Positions 25,368 through 33,829 of a DNA stretch of 64,000 nt are shown here, one piece after another (position 1 is the stretch's first letter; every line of letters starts with the position of its first letter). The notes under the pieces are model-generated. The model worked only from the letters and a program-made list of their open reading frames with translations. It did not search any database and was not told the origin of the DNA. The DNA is taken from contig JAEDDG010000005.1 of NCBI GenBank assembly GCA_016293865.1, positions 21,768 through 85,767 on the forward strand. Direction: 5' to 3'. Source of the stretch: Oscillospiraceae bacterium (GTDB taxonomy: Bacteria; Bacillota; Clostridia; Oscillospirales; Oscillospiraceae). Position numbers and translations under genes: made by a program.

Positions 25368-26072
25368 TTATTTGGCCATTCTGTCATCCCAGGCCTTGCG
25401 CACGGCGCCGATCATCTCGTCCACCATGGCCGCCCAGTCAGGCGCCTTCATCAGGCCGGAAGAGGTACCGGTGGCGTCTGCGCCGCCGAAAATGTTCTGA
25501 TAGACATGTGCGCCGCAGCTGACGCCGGCAGCCGTAAGAACATAGATGTCCGGGTTTACACCCTTGACCGCCTTGACGGACTCCGTGATGTATTCCGTGC
25601 CGGCAACTTTGCCGGTACCGATCAGCTCGGCAGGCTCGCAGGTGATGATGTTGGGGTTAAACTGCGCCACAGCCTTCGCCTCTGCGATGCTGTCGCTGCA
25701 GACGATGGTGGCAAGCTCCAGCTCATCCGCGCGCTTGATGGTCTCATAAAGCTCCGCAGTGCCCAGGGGACGCTCCACATGGTTGAGCATGACGCCTTCG
25801 GCGCCGGCTGCCTTCACGCTCTCCGGCAGGATGTTGGTCAGGCCGCGGCCCACAGGGATATTGTCCATGTGCGGTGCAAAAACATGAATCCGCTCGGTTG
25901 CCTCAGCCACCATACGGATGTCGCAGTAGGGCGTTGTGAAAATGATGTCCACATCATACTTCTTGGAAGCGGCGTCTGCCAGAAGCGCCAGTCTCAGAAT
26001 ATCTTTTCCGTAAGCGTACTGTTTTGGGCCGATTTCAAAAAAGGGGGGCTTGATGGTACAGCCTTTATACAT
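25368..26072 (-). CDS. Triose-phosphate isomerase family protein
   Basis: Sugar-phosphate isomerase with the TIM barrel. The electrophile Lys is in GPKQY near the N-terminus, the catalytic His is in NHVERP (NH in place of the usual GHSE), and the base Glu is in CEPAELIGTG. The phosphate loop is GADATGTSSG, so all catalytic residues are present. At 234 residues it is shorter than the glycolytic enzyme and closer to archaeal and paralogous forms. It is the first gene of a minus-strand operon facing the DHDPS/DeoR/NagA operon, not a glycolytic gene cluster. A specialised tetrulose- or triose-phosphate isomerase, like EryH of erythritol use, is a reasonable guess. Confidence 0.88.
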   Translation of the reverse strand: MYKGCTIKPPFFEIGPKQYAYGKDILRLALLADAASKKYDVDIIFTTPYCDIRMVAEATERIHVFAPHMDNIPVGRGLTNILPESVKAAGAEGVMLNHVERPLGTAELYETIKRADELELATIVCSDSIAEAKAVAQFNPNIITCEPAELIGTGKVAGTEYITESVKAVKGVNPDIYVLTAAGVSCGAHVYQNIFGGADATGTSSGLMKAPDWAAMVDEMIGAVRKAWDDRMAK

Positions 26073-26202
26073 ATTAATAATCCTCCGTTCTGTCTTTCCG
26101 GCATGCTGTTTTTGTCCAGCCTGTGCGGTGCGCTGGGGACAGCGGAGGGAGGGCGCGTGTTGGCTCGGTCAAGTCTTGGCGCCCTCGCCTCCAGCTGTTT
26201 CG

Positions 26203-26231
26203 AGTATATGATATTTCTTTCTTTAAGTCAA
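26203..26231 (-). promoter_or_regulatory. Promoter of the isomerase-yjbQ operon with TTTCGA half-sites
   Basis: TTGACT (26226-26231), a 17-base spacer and TATACT (26203-26208). A perfect TTTTCGAAAA palindrome lies just upstream of the -35 (26239-26248) and a TTTCGA half-site overlaps the -10 edge (26198-26203). Both match the core of the operator in the facing promoter. Confidence 0.7.
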
Positions 26232-26286
26232 TAGAATTTTTTCGAAAACAAAAAAATAATATCTTAAAAATTTTTCAAAAAATATA

Positions 26287-26315
26287 TTTACTTTCGTATT
26301 CGAAAGTTATATAAT
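26287..26315 (+). promoter_or_regulatory. Promoter of the DHDPS-deoR-nagA operon with embedded operator
   Basis: TTTACT (26287-26292), a 17-base spacer and a perfect TATAAT (26310-26315). The spacer is filled by the palindrome ACTTTCGTATTCGAAAGT (26290-26307), which a dimeric repressor would occupy to block RNA polymerase. Further TTTCG/CGAAA half-sites occur in the leader near 26351 and 26385. The adjacent DeoR-type regulator is the likely ligand-controlled repressor. Confidence 0.72.
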
Positions 26316-26416
26316 CAAAACATCAAAAGCCCAGGAATCATTTCCGGATTCTTTCGGCATTTTGTACGTTATCGGTTTCAACACCGAAAACAATATAAAC
26401 ACAGGAGGATCAATCA

Positions 26417-27304
26417 ATGAAAGCAGGTTTTGTACCCGCACTTGGCACACCGCTGGATCGCGACGGCAATGTGATGAAAGAAAGTCTCGCACGTCAGGTT
26501 GAAATGATGCTTGACGCCGGAGCTGTCGGCATGCTGGCCATGGGCAGTATGGGTCAGCAGCCCTACATCCGCAATGATCAGTGTCCGGAAGTCGCAAAAA
26601 CGGTTGTTGAAACTGTTGCAGGTCGGGTACCGGTTTTTGTCGGCGCCATGGACAACAGCATCGTCAGAGTCAAAGAGCGTCTAGCCGCCATGGAAGATCT
26701 GGACGTTGACGGATTCGTATTCACGGCGCCTTATTATGAAGCCATGACAGACGCGCTGAACCTGAGCTTTTTCCGTCAGGTTGCCAAGCTGACAAAGCAT
26801 AAAATCTATCTTTACGACCTGCCCGGCGTTACCAAGAGCAAGATTTCCGTTGAGATGGTCAAGGAGCTTCTGAACGACGTGCCGAATCTCGGCGGCATCA
26901 AGTCGGCCGATCTGCAGCTGCAGCGCCGTCTGCTGAACGATCCCGAGGTTCCCGACACCTTTGTTCAGCTGTTTTCCGGCATTGACGTGTGCGACATCGC
27001 CTACAAATACGGCATCAGGACCACGCTGGACGGCATGTATACCTGCACGCCCGTCAACACCAAAAAAATGTGCGACGCGCTGGCCGCCGGCGATCAGGAC
27101 GAAGCGGCCCGCCGTCTGATGAACATCCTTGAAATCCGCAATTATATGTTTGAAGTCGATTACGACCTCTGGCCCGCCTACTCTCACGCAATGAATGCGC
27201 TGGGCTGCCCGGGCACCTACTATCCGGACTACTGCTGGGATATCTGCGAGGAATCCAAAGCAAAAGTCGTTGAATTCATGGAACAGAGAGGCGAAACATT
27301 TTAA
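26417..27304 (+). CDS. DHDPS/N-acetylneuraminate lyase family aldolase
   Basis: Class I aldolase of the dihydrodipicolinate synthase family. The Schiff-base Lys is in GGIKSAD (near residue 160) and the partner Tyr is in YLYDLPG. The pyruvate-carboxylate loop reads GSMGQQ instead of the usual GTTGE, so the substrate is not the lysine-pathway one. The length of 295 residues is normal. AGGAGG precedes the ATG. It is the first gene of a three-gene operon with a DeoR regulator and a NagA-like deacetylase, which points to sugar acid or amino sugar breakdown to pyruvate plus an aldehyde. The exact substrate is unknown. Confidence 0.87.
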   Translation: MKAGFVPALGTPLDRDGNVMKESLARQVEMMLDAGAVGMLAMGSMGQQPYIRNDQCPEVAKTVVETVAGRVPVFVGAMDNSIVRVKERLAAMEDLDVDGFVFTAPYYEAMTDALNLSFFRQVAKLTKHKIYLYDLPGVTKSKISVEMVKELLNDVPNLGGIKSADLQLQRRLLNDPEVPDTFVQLFSGIDVCDIAYKYGIRTTLDGMYTCTPVNTKKMCDALAAGDQDEAARRLMNILEIRNYMFEVDYDLWPAYSHAMNALGCPGTYYPDYCWDICEESKAKVVEFMEQRGETF

Positions 27305-27339
27305 CCTGTTTCCCATATGATTAAGGAGCCGTGATTGAA

Positions 27340-28110
27340 ATGAGCGAAGGCAGCAAGTTATCAGAACGAAGAAAATGCATCATGGAGCTTTTGGCGCAGG
27401 ACGGCCATGTGCGCGTCAGCGATCTGTCGTGCACGCTTGGCGTTTCGGAAGTGACAATCCGCAACGACCTGGAAGCGCTGTCCAACGAAGGCATGCTGGA
27501 GCGCGTACCCGGCGGCGCTGTACAGACCGCAGGCACTGCCAGCGAGCCCATCCGCCACTACTGGCGTCTGGCGCCTGAAAAGCGGGCGGTTGCGGATCTG
27601 GCTGCCTCCATCATCTTCCCTGAGGAAACGCTGATGATCAACTCCGGCTCCACCACATTTTTTGCAGCCTCTGCTCTGGCCAGGATTCCCGGACTGAAAA
27701 TCGTTACCAACTCCATCGCCATCGCCTCAGAAATCGGCAAGCAGTCCAGCATCCGCGTAACGCTCCTCGGCGGTGAAGTCAACTCCCAGTTCTCCTTCAC
27801 CTACGGTGATGACGCGCTGGCGCAGCTGCACAAATACCGCGCCGACCGGGCAATACTCTCCATTGACGGCGTTGACCCCGTTGCTGGACTTACAACCTAT
27901 CACTCGGAGGAAATTGAGCTGAACCGGCTGATGATCGAGCGCTCCGGCTCCACCATCATTGTGGCGGACAGCACCAAAATCGGCCGTGAAAGCTTTTCCA
28001 GGCTGTGTGCGTGCACCCCGGGCATGAAGGTAATCACCAACAAAAATGCGGACGCGGCCGTCGTTGCCCGGCTGCGCCGCGCCGGTGTGGACGTCATGCT
28101 GGCCGGCTGA
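27340..28110 (+). CDS. DeoR/GlpR-family transcriptional regulator
   Basis: Sugar-phosphate-responsive DNA-binding protein. The N-terminal DeoR winged helix-turn-helix (HVRVSDLSCTLGVSEVTIRN, about residues 20-40) is followed by the DeoRC sensor domain, with NSGSTTFFAASAL, SIDGVDPVAGLTTY and VVADSTKIGRESF-like IVADSTKIGRESF motifs. The length is about 257 residues, typical of the family. ATG 27340 is preferred over a GTG at 27331, which sits too close to the GGAG site. It lies between the aldolase and the deacetylase genes, so it probably represses its own operon and the facing one through the TTTCG-type palindromes at 26198-26307. The inducer is likely a phosphorylated sugar made by the pathway. 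Confidence 0.94.
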   Translation: MSEGSKLSERRKCIMELLAQDGHVRVSDLSCTLGVSEVTIRNDLEALSNEGMLERVPGGAVQTAGTASEPIRHYWRLAPEKRAVADLAASIIFPEETLMINSGSTTFFAASALARIPGLKIVTNSIAIASEIGKQSSIRVTLLGGEVNSQFSFTYGDDALAQLHKYRADRAILSIDGVDPVAGLTTYHSEEIELNRLMIERSGSTIIVADSTKIGRESFSRLCACTPGMKVITNKNADAAVVARLRRAGVDVMLAG

Positions 28111-28157
28111 ATCCGCAGTTTAAAACGCAGTTATCACAATCATCAGGAGGAAATGAC

Positions 28158-29327
28158 ATGAAAGCGATCATCAATGCAAAGCTTGTCTACCCGGACTCTG
28201 TCCAGGAAGGCGCCATCCTGTTTGAAAACGGGCGCATCATCGCCAGCGGCGACATTATCCCGCCGGAAAAAGCCGATCTGATCGATGCAAAAGGCATGTA
28301 TGTGGGTCCCGGTCTTGTGGACATTCACTGCCACGGCTATGCTGAGGCCGGCGAAAATCCCACCGTCTACTCCATGGTCACCCATCCGGCAGAAGCGGCC
28401 CGGGCGCATCTGCGTCACGGCACCACGTCTGTTACCCCCAGCGCCGCTTACAGCTGGAACCGTGAGGACTTTCTGACCTGCATCCGCAACTGCCAGGCAG
28501 ATATAAAAACCGGCAACAGCCCCATCCTCGGCATTCACTTTGAGGGTCCTTTCACCAATCCGAAATACGGCTCCAACTCAAAGAGCGCCTGGAAGTTCTC
28601 CGAAGAGGCGTGCGACGCAATTTTCAATGCGGCCGGCAGCGATGTGCTGCACTGCACTTATGCGCCGGAGCTGCCTTTTGCGCCCGCATTTGAGGAATAT
28701 CTGGCCAAACGCGGCGTCATTGCCGACGTGGGCCACACGGAAATGAGTCCGGATGACCTGAACCGTGCCGTAAAAAACGGCGCGCGGATCGTCACCCATC
28801 TGTTTGACGCCATGGGCTGCTGGCGCGGCAATGACTCCATCAGCACCACCGGTGTCATCCAGGAGACGGCTGCTGAAGTGGCGCTGTCCACCCCCGGCCT
28901 CTACTATGAACTGATCTGCGACAGCCGCGGCGTCCACGTCAAGCCGGCCAACGTCCGTCTGGCTCTGCGCACCGCCGGGGAAGATCACATCATTGTCATT
29001 ACCGACTGCGCCGAATTTGCATCCCACAACCCCGCCGACTATCCGGAGGACAGCCCCATGAGCGCGCCGGATCTGAACTACAACAGCGCCGGAGAGCTGT
29101 CCGGAAGCCGGCTGACGCTCAGCGACGCCGCTGTCAACTTCAAGCGCTTCACCGGTGCGGATGTGCGCACCGTGTTCAAATGCGCCGCCACCAACCCCGC
29201 CAAAGCCCTGCGCGTCGACAACCGTGTGGGATCCATTCTCACCGGACGCGACGCGAATCTCCTGATTGTGGACGAAGACTTCAAAGTCCAGTCCGTCTAT
29301 TTCCACGGCAGCAAGGTTGAGGCATAA
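28158..29327 (+). CDS. nagA: N-acetylglucosamine-6-phosphate deacetylase family protein
   Basis: Amidohydrolase expected to remove acetate from an N-acetylated sugar 6-phosphate. DIHCHGYAEAG gives the first metal ligands, GIHFEGPFTNPKYG the Glu ligand, DVGHTEMSPDD and THLFDAMG two further His residues, and ITDCAEF the catalytic Asp. The length of 389 residues is normal. AGGAGG lies seven bases before ATG 28158, which was chosen over a longer frame. It is the last gene of the DeoR-controlled operon. No nagB is nearby, so the deaminase step is missing here or encoded elsewhere. Several motifs deviate slightly from GlcNAc-specific NagA (DIHCHGY for DIHVHGG), so another N-acetyl sugar phosphate is possible. 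Confidence 0.83.
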   Translation: MKAIINAKLVYPDSVQEGAILFENGRIIASGDIIPPEKADLIDAKGMYVGPGLVDIHCHGYAEAGENPTVYSMVTHPAEAARAHLRHGTTSVTPSAAYSWNREDFLTCIRNCQADIKTGNSPILGIHFEGPFTNPKYGSNSKSAWKFSEEACDAIFNAAGSDVLHCTYAPELPFAPAFEEYLAKRGVIADVGHTEMSPDDLNRAVKNGARIVTHLFDAMGCWRGNDSISTTGVIQETAAEVALSTPGLYYELICDSRGVHVKPANVRLALRTAGEDHIIVITDCAEFASHNPADYPEDSPMSAPDLNYNSAGELSGSRLTLSDAAVNFKRFTGADVRTVFKCAATNPAKALRVDNRVGSILTGRDANLLIVDEDFKVQSVYFHGSKVEA

Positions 29328-29348
29328 TCCGTCCCGTACGCAGCTGCG

Positions 29349-29382
29349 GCGGCAGGTTTTCCGGTACCGGAAAACCTGCCGC
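29349..29382. terminator. Terminator-like perfect palindrome after nagA
   Basis: A 34-base perfect palindrome (16-base arms around TA) lies 22 bases after the nagA stop. The T-run after it is weak (CTTTCTG), so termination may be partial. Confidence 0.6.
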
Positions 29383-29424
29383 TTTCTGCACCGCCGCGCG
29401 GCGCTTCCGCCAGGTGCAAACTTC

Positions 29425-29452
29425 TTGCCTTTCAGCCGTACTGTGTTATAAT
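29425..29452 (+). promoter_or_regulatory. Promoter of the trk operon
   Basis: TTGCCT, a 16-base spacer and a perfect TATAAT, about 97 bases before the GTG start of trkA. Confidence 0.65.
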
Positions 29453-29548
29453 ATCCGCAAAGCGGGGCGTTTTTCCCCAGGTGCATATACGGCTCCGCGG
29501 CAGGCCCGGAAGAGCAGGCCATCAAACGATTCTGGAGTGGATGATTCT

Positions 29549-30910
29549 GTGAAAATTCTGATTGCAGGCAGCGGAAAAGTCGGCATCACGCTGGCCCGGC
29601 AGCTCTCGGCTGAGGGAAATGACCTGACACTGATTGATTCCAATCTCAGCGTGCTGGAGTCTGTGGTCGAGCGGTATGACGTAATGACGCTGCACGGCAA
29701 CTGCGCCTCCATGAAAACGCTGATGCAGGCGGGTTTAATGGACGCCGATCTTCTCATTGCCGTCACCGGCGCAGACGAGGTCAATCTGCTGTGCTGCATG
29801 ATGGCCCACGGAATCAACAAAAACCTGCACACCATCGCCCGCATCCGCAATCCGGAGTACACGGAACAGAACTATGAAATGCGGGATGTTTTTTCCCTCT
29901 CCCTGTCTGTCAATCCCGAAAAGCAGGCCGCAGTGGAAATTGAGAGACTTTTAAAATTCCCCGGCTTCCTGAAGCGGGACACCTTTGCCAAGGGCCGTGT
30001 GGAAATTGTTGAGCTGCGCGTTGACGCAAACAGCAAGCTGTGCGACGTTCCTCTGAACGGGCTGGATTCCATTGTCAAATGCAAAGTCCTTGTCTGCGCC
30101 GTTCTGCGCGGCGGTGAGGCTGCGGCGCCGGACGGCAACTTTGTTCTGCGCACCGGCGACCGGATTTTCGTCACCGCCCCCACGAATACGCTGGCCACGC
30201 TGCTGAAAAACCTCGGTATCATCACGCGGAAGGTCCGGCGCGTCATTCTGTGCGGCGGCGGACGCGTCAGCTTCTATCTGGCCCAGCTGCTGCAGAAAAG
30301 CGGCATCAATGTCCAGCTGATCGAACGGGACGCCGACCGCTGCACGCAGCTGGCCGCGCTGCTGCCCTCCGCCTGCGTCGTCCACGGCGACGCCAGCGAT
30401 CAGGCGCTGCTGTCCAGCGAGGGGCTGGAAGGCTGCGACGCGCTGGTCACGACCACAGGTCTTGACGAACTGAACATGGTCATTTCCCTGTACGGCAACA
30501 GCTGCGGCGTGCCGCAGATTGTGACAAAGCTCAGCCGGGTGGAAAATACCCGCATTCTGGACAGTCTTCCGCTGGGCAGCATCGTCTGTCCCAAGGATCT
30601 GTGCTGCAACACCATCGTGCGCTATGTCCGCGCCATGCAGAACCAGACCGGCGCGGCGCTGTCCGTCCACTCCATCGCCGACGGACAGGCTGAAGCCGTG
30701 GAATTTCTGGTGGATGAAACCACGCTCCACCGCGGCGAACCGCTGAAAAAACTCAAGCTGCGCCGCAACGTGCTGATTGTCTGCATTATGCACGGCAATG
30801 AGATCCAGATTCCGAACGGAGAATCCTGCTTCGCAGCCGGCGACACGCTGATTCTTGTGACCAACAGCAGCAATGTGATTCTCCAGCTCAACGACATTTT
30901 TGAAAGCTGA
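29549..30910 (+). CDS. trkA: Trk potassium uptake system peripheral protein TrkA
   Basis: Cytosolic nucleotide-binding subunit that gates the Trk K+ channel. There are two tandem RCK units, each a Rossmann domain (KILIAGSGKVGITLARQL at the N-terminus and ILCGGGRVSFYLAQLL near residue 235) followed by a TrkA-C domain. At 453 residues it is the full double-unit form. The start is GTG 29549, with GGAGTGG about nine bases upstream; the ATG just before it is followed by a stop. trkH follows after 8 bases. The NAD(H) or nucleotide pocket is intact in both halves. Confidence 0.95.
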   Translation: MKILIAGSGKVGITLARQLSAEGNDLTLIDSNLSVLESVVERYDVMTLHGNCASMKTLMQAGLMDADLLIAVTGADEVNLLCCMMAHGINKNLHTIARIRNPEYTEQNYEMRDVFSLSLSVNPEKQAAVEIERLLKFPGFLKRDTFAKGRVEIVELRVDANSKLCDVPLNGLDSIVKCKVLVCAVLRGGEAAAPDGNFVLRTGDRIFVTAPTNTLATLLKNLGIITRKVRRVILCGGGRVSFYLAQLLQKSGINVQLIERDADRCTQLAALLPSACVVHGDASDQALLSSEGLEGCDALVTTTGLDELNMVISLYGNSCGVPQIVTKLSRVENTRILDSLPLGSIVCPKDLCCNTIVRYVRAMQNQTGAALSVHSIADGQAEAVEFLVDETTLHRGEPLKKLKLRRNVLIVCIMHGNEIQIPNGESCFAAGDTLILVTNSSNVILQLNDIFES

Positions 30911-30918
30911 GGCCGGAC

Positions 30919-32373
30919 ATGAATTATAAGATGATGAGCCGGCTGATCGCCCTGATTCTCACAATGGAAGCCGGTTTTATGCTCCCGGCGCTTCTGCTGT
31001 GCGTCTATGACCGGGATCAGGCCGCGGTATACGCGTTCTTTTACGCCATCTGCATCACGCTTCTGGCCGCCGCCGTGCTGCTTCTGGCCAGCCGCGGGGC
31101 GAAGCCCGGGTTCTACGCCCGGGAGGGACTTGTCTGCGTGGGTCTGGGCTGGATTTCCATCAGTCTGGCCGGCAGTCTGCCCTTCTGGTTTTCCGGCGTT
31201 TTCTCTTCCTACATCGACGCGCTTTTTGAAATTGTCTCCGGCTTTACCACAACAGGCGCCTCCGTATTGTCCGCGGTTGAAGGCCTGCCGCGCGGTATTC
31301 TCTACTGGCGCAGCTTCAGCCACTGGGTCGGCGGCATGGGCGTGCTTGTTTTTCTGCTGGCCGTGGTTCCCGTCAGCGGGCGCAACGACGGATTCACCAT
31401 GCATCTGCTGCGCGCGGAAAGCCCAGGTCCCAATGTCGGCAAGCTTGTACCCAGAATGCGCCGCACTGCCGGAATTCTCTATCTGATCTACATCCTGCTG
31501 ACCATTCTGAACGTCGTTTTCCTGCTTGCTGGACGGATGCCTGTGTTTGACGCCGTCTGCACCGCCTTCGGCACCGCCGGCACCGGCGGCTTCGGCGTAA
31601 GAAACGACAGCATCGCCGGCTACAGCATTTACATTCAAAATGTCTGCACGGTGTTCATGCTCCTGTTCGGCGTCAACTTCAGCTGCTATTATCTGCTGCT
31701 CATGCGCCAGGTCCGCAGCGTTCTGCGGGATGAAGAGCTCCGGCTGTATCTTGGGATTGCCGCCGGAAGCGTCCTTCTGATCACGCTGAACCTGCGCGGG
31801 ATGTATCCCACGATGGGCGAAACCGTCCGCCATGCTGCGTTTCAGGTCTCCAGCATTATGACCACCACGGGCTTTGCCACCACGGATTTTGACCAGTGGC
31901 CGGTTTTTTCAAAGGCCATCCTCCTGACCCTGATGGTCATCGGCGCCAGCGCCGGCAGCACCGGCGGCGGTCTGAAATGCGGGCGCGTTCTGCTCCTTCT
32001 GAAAGTGATGGGCCGCAATGTCCGCCAGCTTCTGCACCCGCGGAAAATTCAGGTCATCCGCAACAACGGCCAGGCGGTGGACGAAAAGCTGCTGGCCAAC
32101 ACAAATGCCTATCTTTCGGCCTATGTCATGATCATTCTGGCCAGTTTTATTCTCATTTCGCTGGACGGCTTCTCCCTGACCACCAATTTTTCAGCTGTTC
32201 TGGCCTGCTTCAACAACATCGGCCCCGGTCTTGAGCTTGTGGGACCCACCAGCAATTACGGCGCGTTCAGCGCCTTCTCCAAGCTGGTTCTGATCGTCGA
32301 CATGCTGGCCGGACGGCTTGAAATCTTCCCTATCCTTGTTCTGTTCTCAGCCGGCACCTGGAAAGGCCGGTAA
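30919..32373 (+). CDS. trkH: Trk potassium uptake channel subunit TrkH
   Basis: Integral membrane K+ channel with four M1-P-M2 repeats. Selectivity-filter-type loops are visible: SGFTTTGASV, GTAGTGGFGV, MTTTGFATTD and the loop near NNIGPGLELVGP. HWVGGMGVLVF follows the first loop as in TrkH. The length of 484 residues and about ten hydrophobic segments are normal. It is translationally close to trkA (8-base gap), forming a complete trkA-trkH operon ended by the hairpin at 32385-32415. Confidence 0.95.
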   Translation: MNYKMMSRLIALILTMEAGFMLPALLLCVYDRDQAAVYAFFYAICITLLAAAVLLLASRGAKPGFYAREGLVCVGLGWISISLAGSLPFWFSGVFSSYIDALFEIVSGFTTTGASVLSAVEGLPRGILYWRSFSHWVGGMGVLVFLLAVVPVSGRNDGFTMHLLRAESPGPNVGKLVPRMRRTAGILYLIYILLTILNVVFLLAGRMPVFDAVCTAFGTAGTGGFGVRNDSIAGYSIYIQNVCTVFMLLFGVNFSCYYLLLMRQVRSVLRDEELRLYLGIAAGSVLLITLNLRGMYPTMGETVRHAAFQVSSIMTTTGFATTDFDQWPVFSKAILLTLMVIGASAGSTGGGLKCGRVLLLLKVMGRNVRQLLHPRKIQVIRNNGQAVDEKLLANTNAYLSAYVMIILASFILISLDGFSLTTNFSAVLACFNNIGPGLELVGPTSNYGAFSAFSKLVLIVDMLAGRLEIFPILVLFSAGTWKGR

Positions 32374-32384
32374 TAACAAAAATA

Positions 32385-32420
32385 CGGGCGGCAGGCGCCG
32401 GAGCGCTGCCGCCCGTTTTC
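32385..32420. terminator. Terminator between trkH and the AlaX gene
   Basis: A 10-bp GC-rich stem (32385-32394 with 32406-32415) is followed by TTTTCTC on the plus strand. It lies between convergent genes. Confidence 0.8.
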
Positions 32421-32438
32421 TCTTTTCCAAGCCGCTTT

Positions 32439-33587
32439 TCAGAAAACCGCCGTGTCAAAGTACCGCTCAATGTCCGCCCGTGCCGCCGCCGCGCTGCCCT
32501 GGATCATCTCCGGCCGGCCGCCGCCGCGGCCGCTGATGGCCGCATTGATGCTCCGGGCATTTTTGCGCAGATCCGCCGTCCGGCTGCCGATGATATAGGC
32601 GTACGCGCCGTCCGTGCCGGAAAACACCGCGCACACGCCGGTACATAGCTCCATTCCGCGGTTTGCCACCACGCGCAGCTGGTCCGCATCAAAATCCGGA
32701 ACAAACACACACAGATTCCCGTCTTTATGCAGGAGCGTTGATGCGGCATACTCCGCAATTCTGCGTTTGAGCGTGATCACCTGATGTGTCAGCCGCTCGA
32801 TTTCCGCCCGCGCCTTTCCCACAGCCTCCGCCACATTTTCCGGCTTTGCAGACAACAGCGCAGCAGCGCCGGCAACCTGTCCGGCCTTCATTCTGTAATC
32901 AGCAAAGGCATCCTGCCCGCACAGCATGGTGATGCGCACACCCTCTCTGTGCCGGATGCTGTCCAGAATCTTGATCAGGCCGATTTCTCCCGTGCGCCGG
33001 ACATGCGGCGCGCAGCAGGCGCAGCGGTCAACGCCGTCAATTGAAACGATCCGCACCCGGCCTGTCAGTTCCTTTTTGCTGCGGTAATCCATGCCGGCCA
33101 GCGCATCCGGCGCAGGATAGTCAACGCTGACGGACAGATCGCCCGTGACCGTCTCGTTGGCCAGGCGTTCCACCTCATCCAGACCGGCCGGGTCGATCCA
33201 GCCGCTGAAATCCACAACGATCCCATCCGCGCCCATGTGAAAGCCTACATTTTCATAGCCGTACAGGCGGTGAACAATGCCCGATACCACATGCTCTCCA
33301 GAATGCGCCTGCATGCGCCTGAATCGCGCATCCCAGTCGATCCGGCCGTGCACCTGTCCGGAAACCTCTTCCGGCAGGACATGCACCACGTCATCCCCGC
33401 TCTCATAGACTGAAAGCACCGGGAGTCCCTCAATGGTTCCGGTATCCGGCGCCTGTCCGCCGCCGCCGGGGAAAAACGCCGTCTCATCCAGCACCGTCTC
33501 CCAGCCGCCGTCTGTCTGCACGCATGAGCGCACGCAGGCGCTGAAATCCCGGATATGGCTGTCCCGGTCATATAGACGCTCTGTCAT
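32439..33587 (-). CDS. alaX: Alanyl-tRNA editing protein AlaX (long form)
   Basis: Free-standing editing hydrolase that clears serine or glycine from mischarged tRNA-Ala. The N-terminal beta-barrel (FFPGGGGQAPDTG) precedes the editing core with zinc ligands His95 and His99 (HSGEH) and Cys191/His195 (CCAPH). A coiled linker leads to a C-terminal DHHA1 domain (GRGGGRPEMIQGSA), so this is the AlaX-L type. The length of 382 residues fits. No aminoacylation domain is present, so it is not a truncated AlaRS. It has its own promoter. Confidence 0.93.
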   Translation of the reverse strand: MTERLYDRDSHIRDFSACVRSCVQTDGGWETVLDETAFFPGGGGQAPDTGTIEGLPVLSVYESGDDVVHVLPEEVSGQVHGRIDWDARFRRMQAHSGEHVVSGIVHRLYGYENVGFHMGADGIVVDFSGWIDPAGLDEVERLANETVTGDLSVSVDYPAPDALAGMDYRSKKELTGRVRIVSIDGVDRCACCAPHVRRTGEIGLIKILDSIRHREGVRITMLCGQDAFADYRMKAGQVAGAAALLSAKPENVAEAVGKARAEIERLTHQVITLKRRIAEYAASTLLHKDGNLCVFVPDFDADQLRVVANRGMELCTGVCAVFSGTDGAYAYIIGSRTADLRKNARSINAAISGRGGGRPEMIQGSAAAARADIERYFDTAVF

Positions 33588-33619
33588 TCTTTCTCACCTT
33601 CCAGAAAAAGCTGTACATA

Positions 33620-33648
33620 ATCATAGCACATCTGTGCGCCCATGAAAA
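33620..33648 (-). promoter_or_regulatory. Promoter of alaX
   Basis: TTTTCA (33643-33648), a 17-base spacer and TATGAT (33620-33625). Confidence 0.5.
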
Positions 33649-33747
33649 GCCCGCAGACGCCTGCTCCGGACGGTTTCAGAAGATTTTAAAGTTCTCTTTA
33701 CAATTCCCGGAATGTTTTAAAATTAAGGTAATAACTGCGAATTCCTG

Positions 33748-33776
33748 TTGCATTTCATGCTAAAAACTGGTAGTAT
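33748..33776 (+). promoter_or_regulatory. Promoter candidate for the nucleotidyltransferase-nahK operon
   Basis: TTGCAT, a 17-base spacer and TAGTAT, about 53 bases before the start codon. It is a moderate match. Confidence 0.45.
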
Positions 33777-33829
33777 GGTGTGCGTCACTTTGGCGCAAAA
33801 GCAAATCCTGCAATGGGAGGAATAAACAT

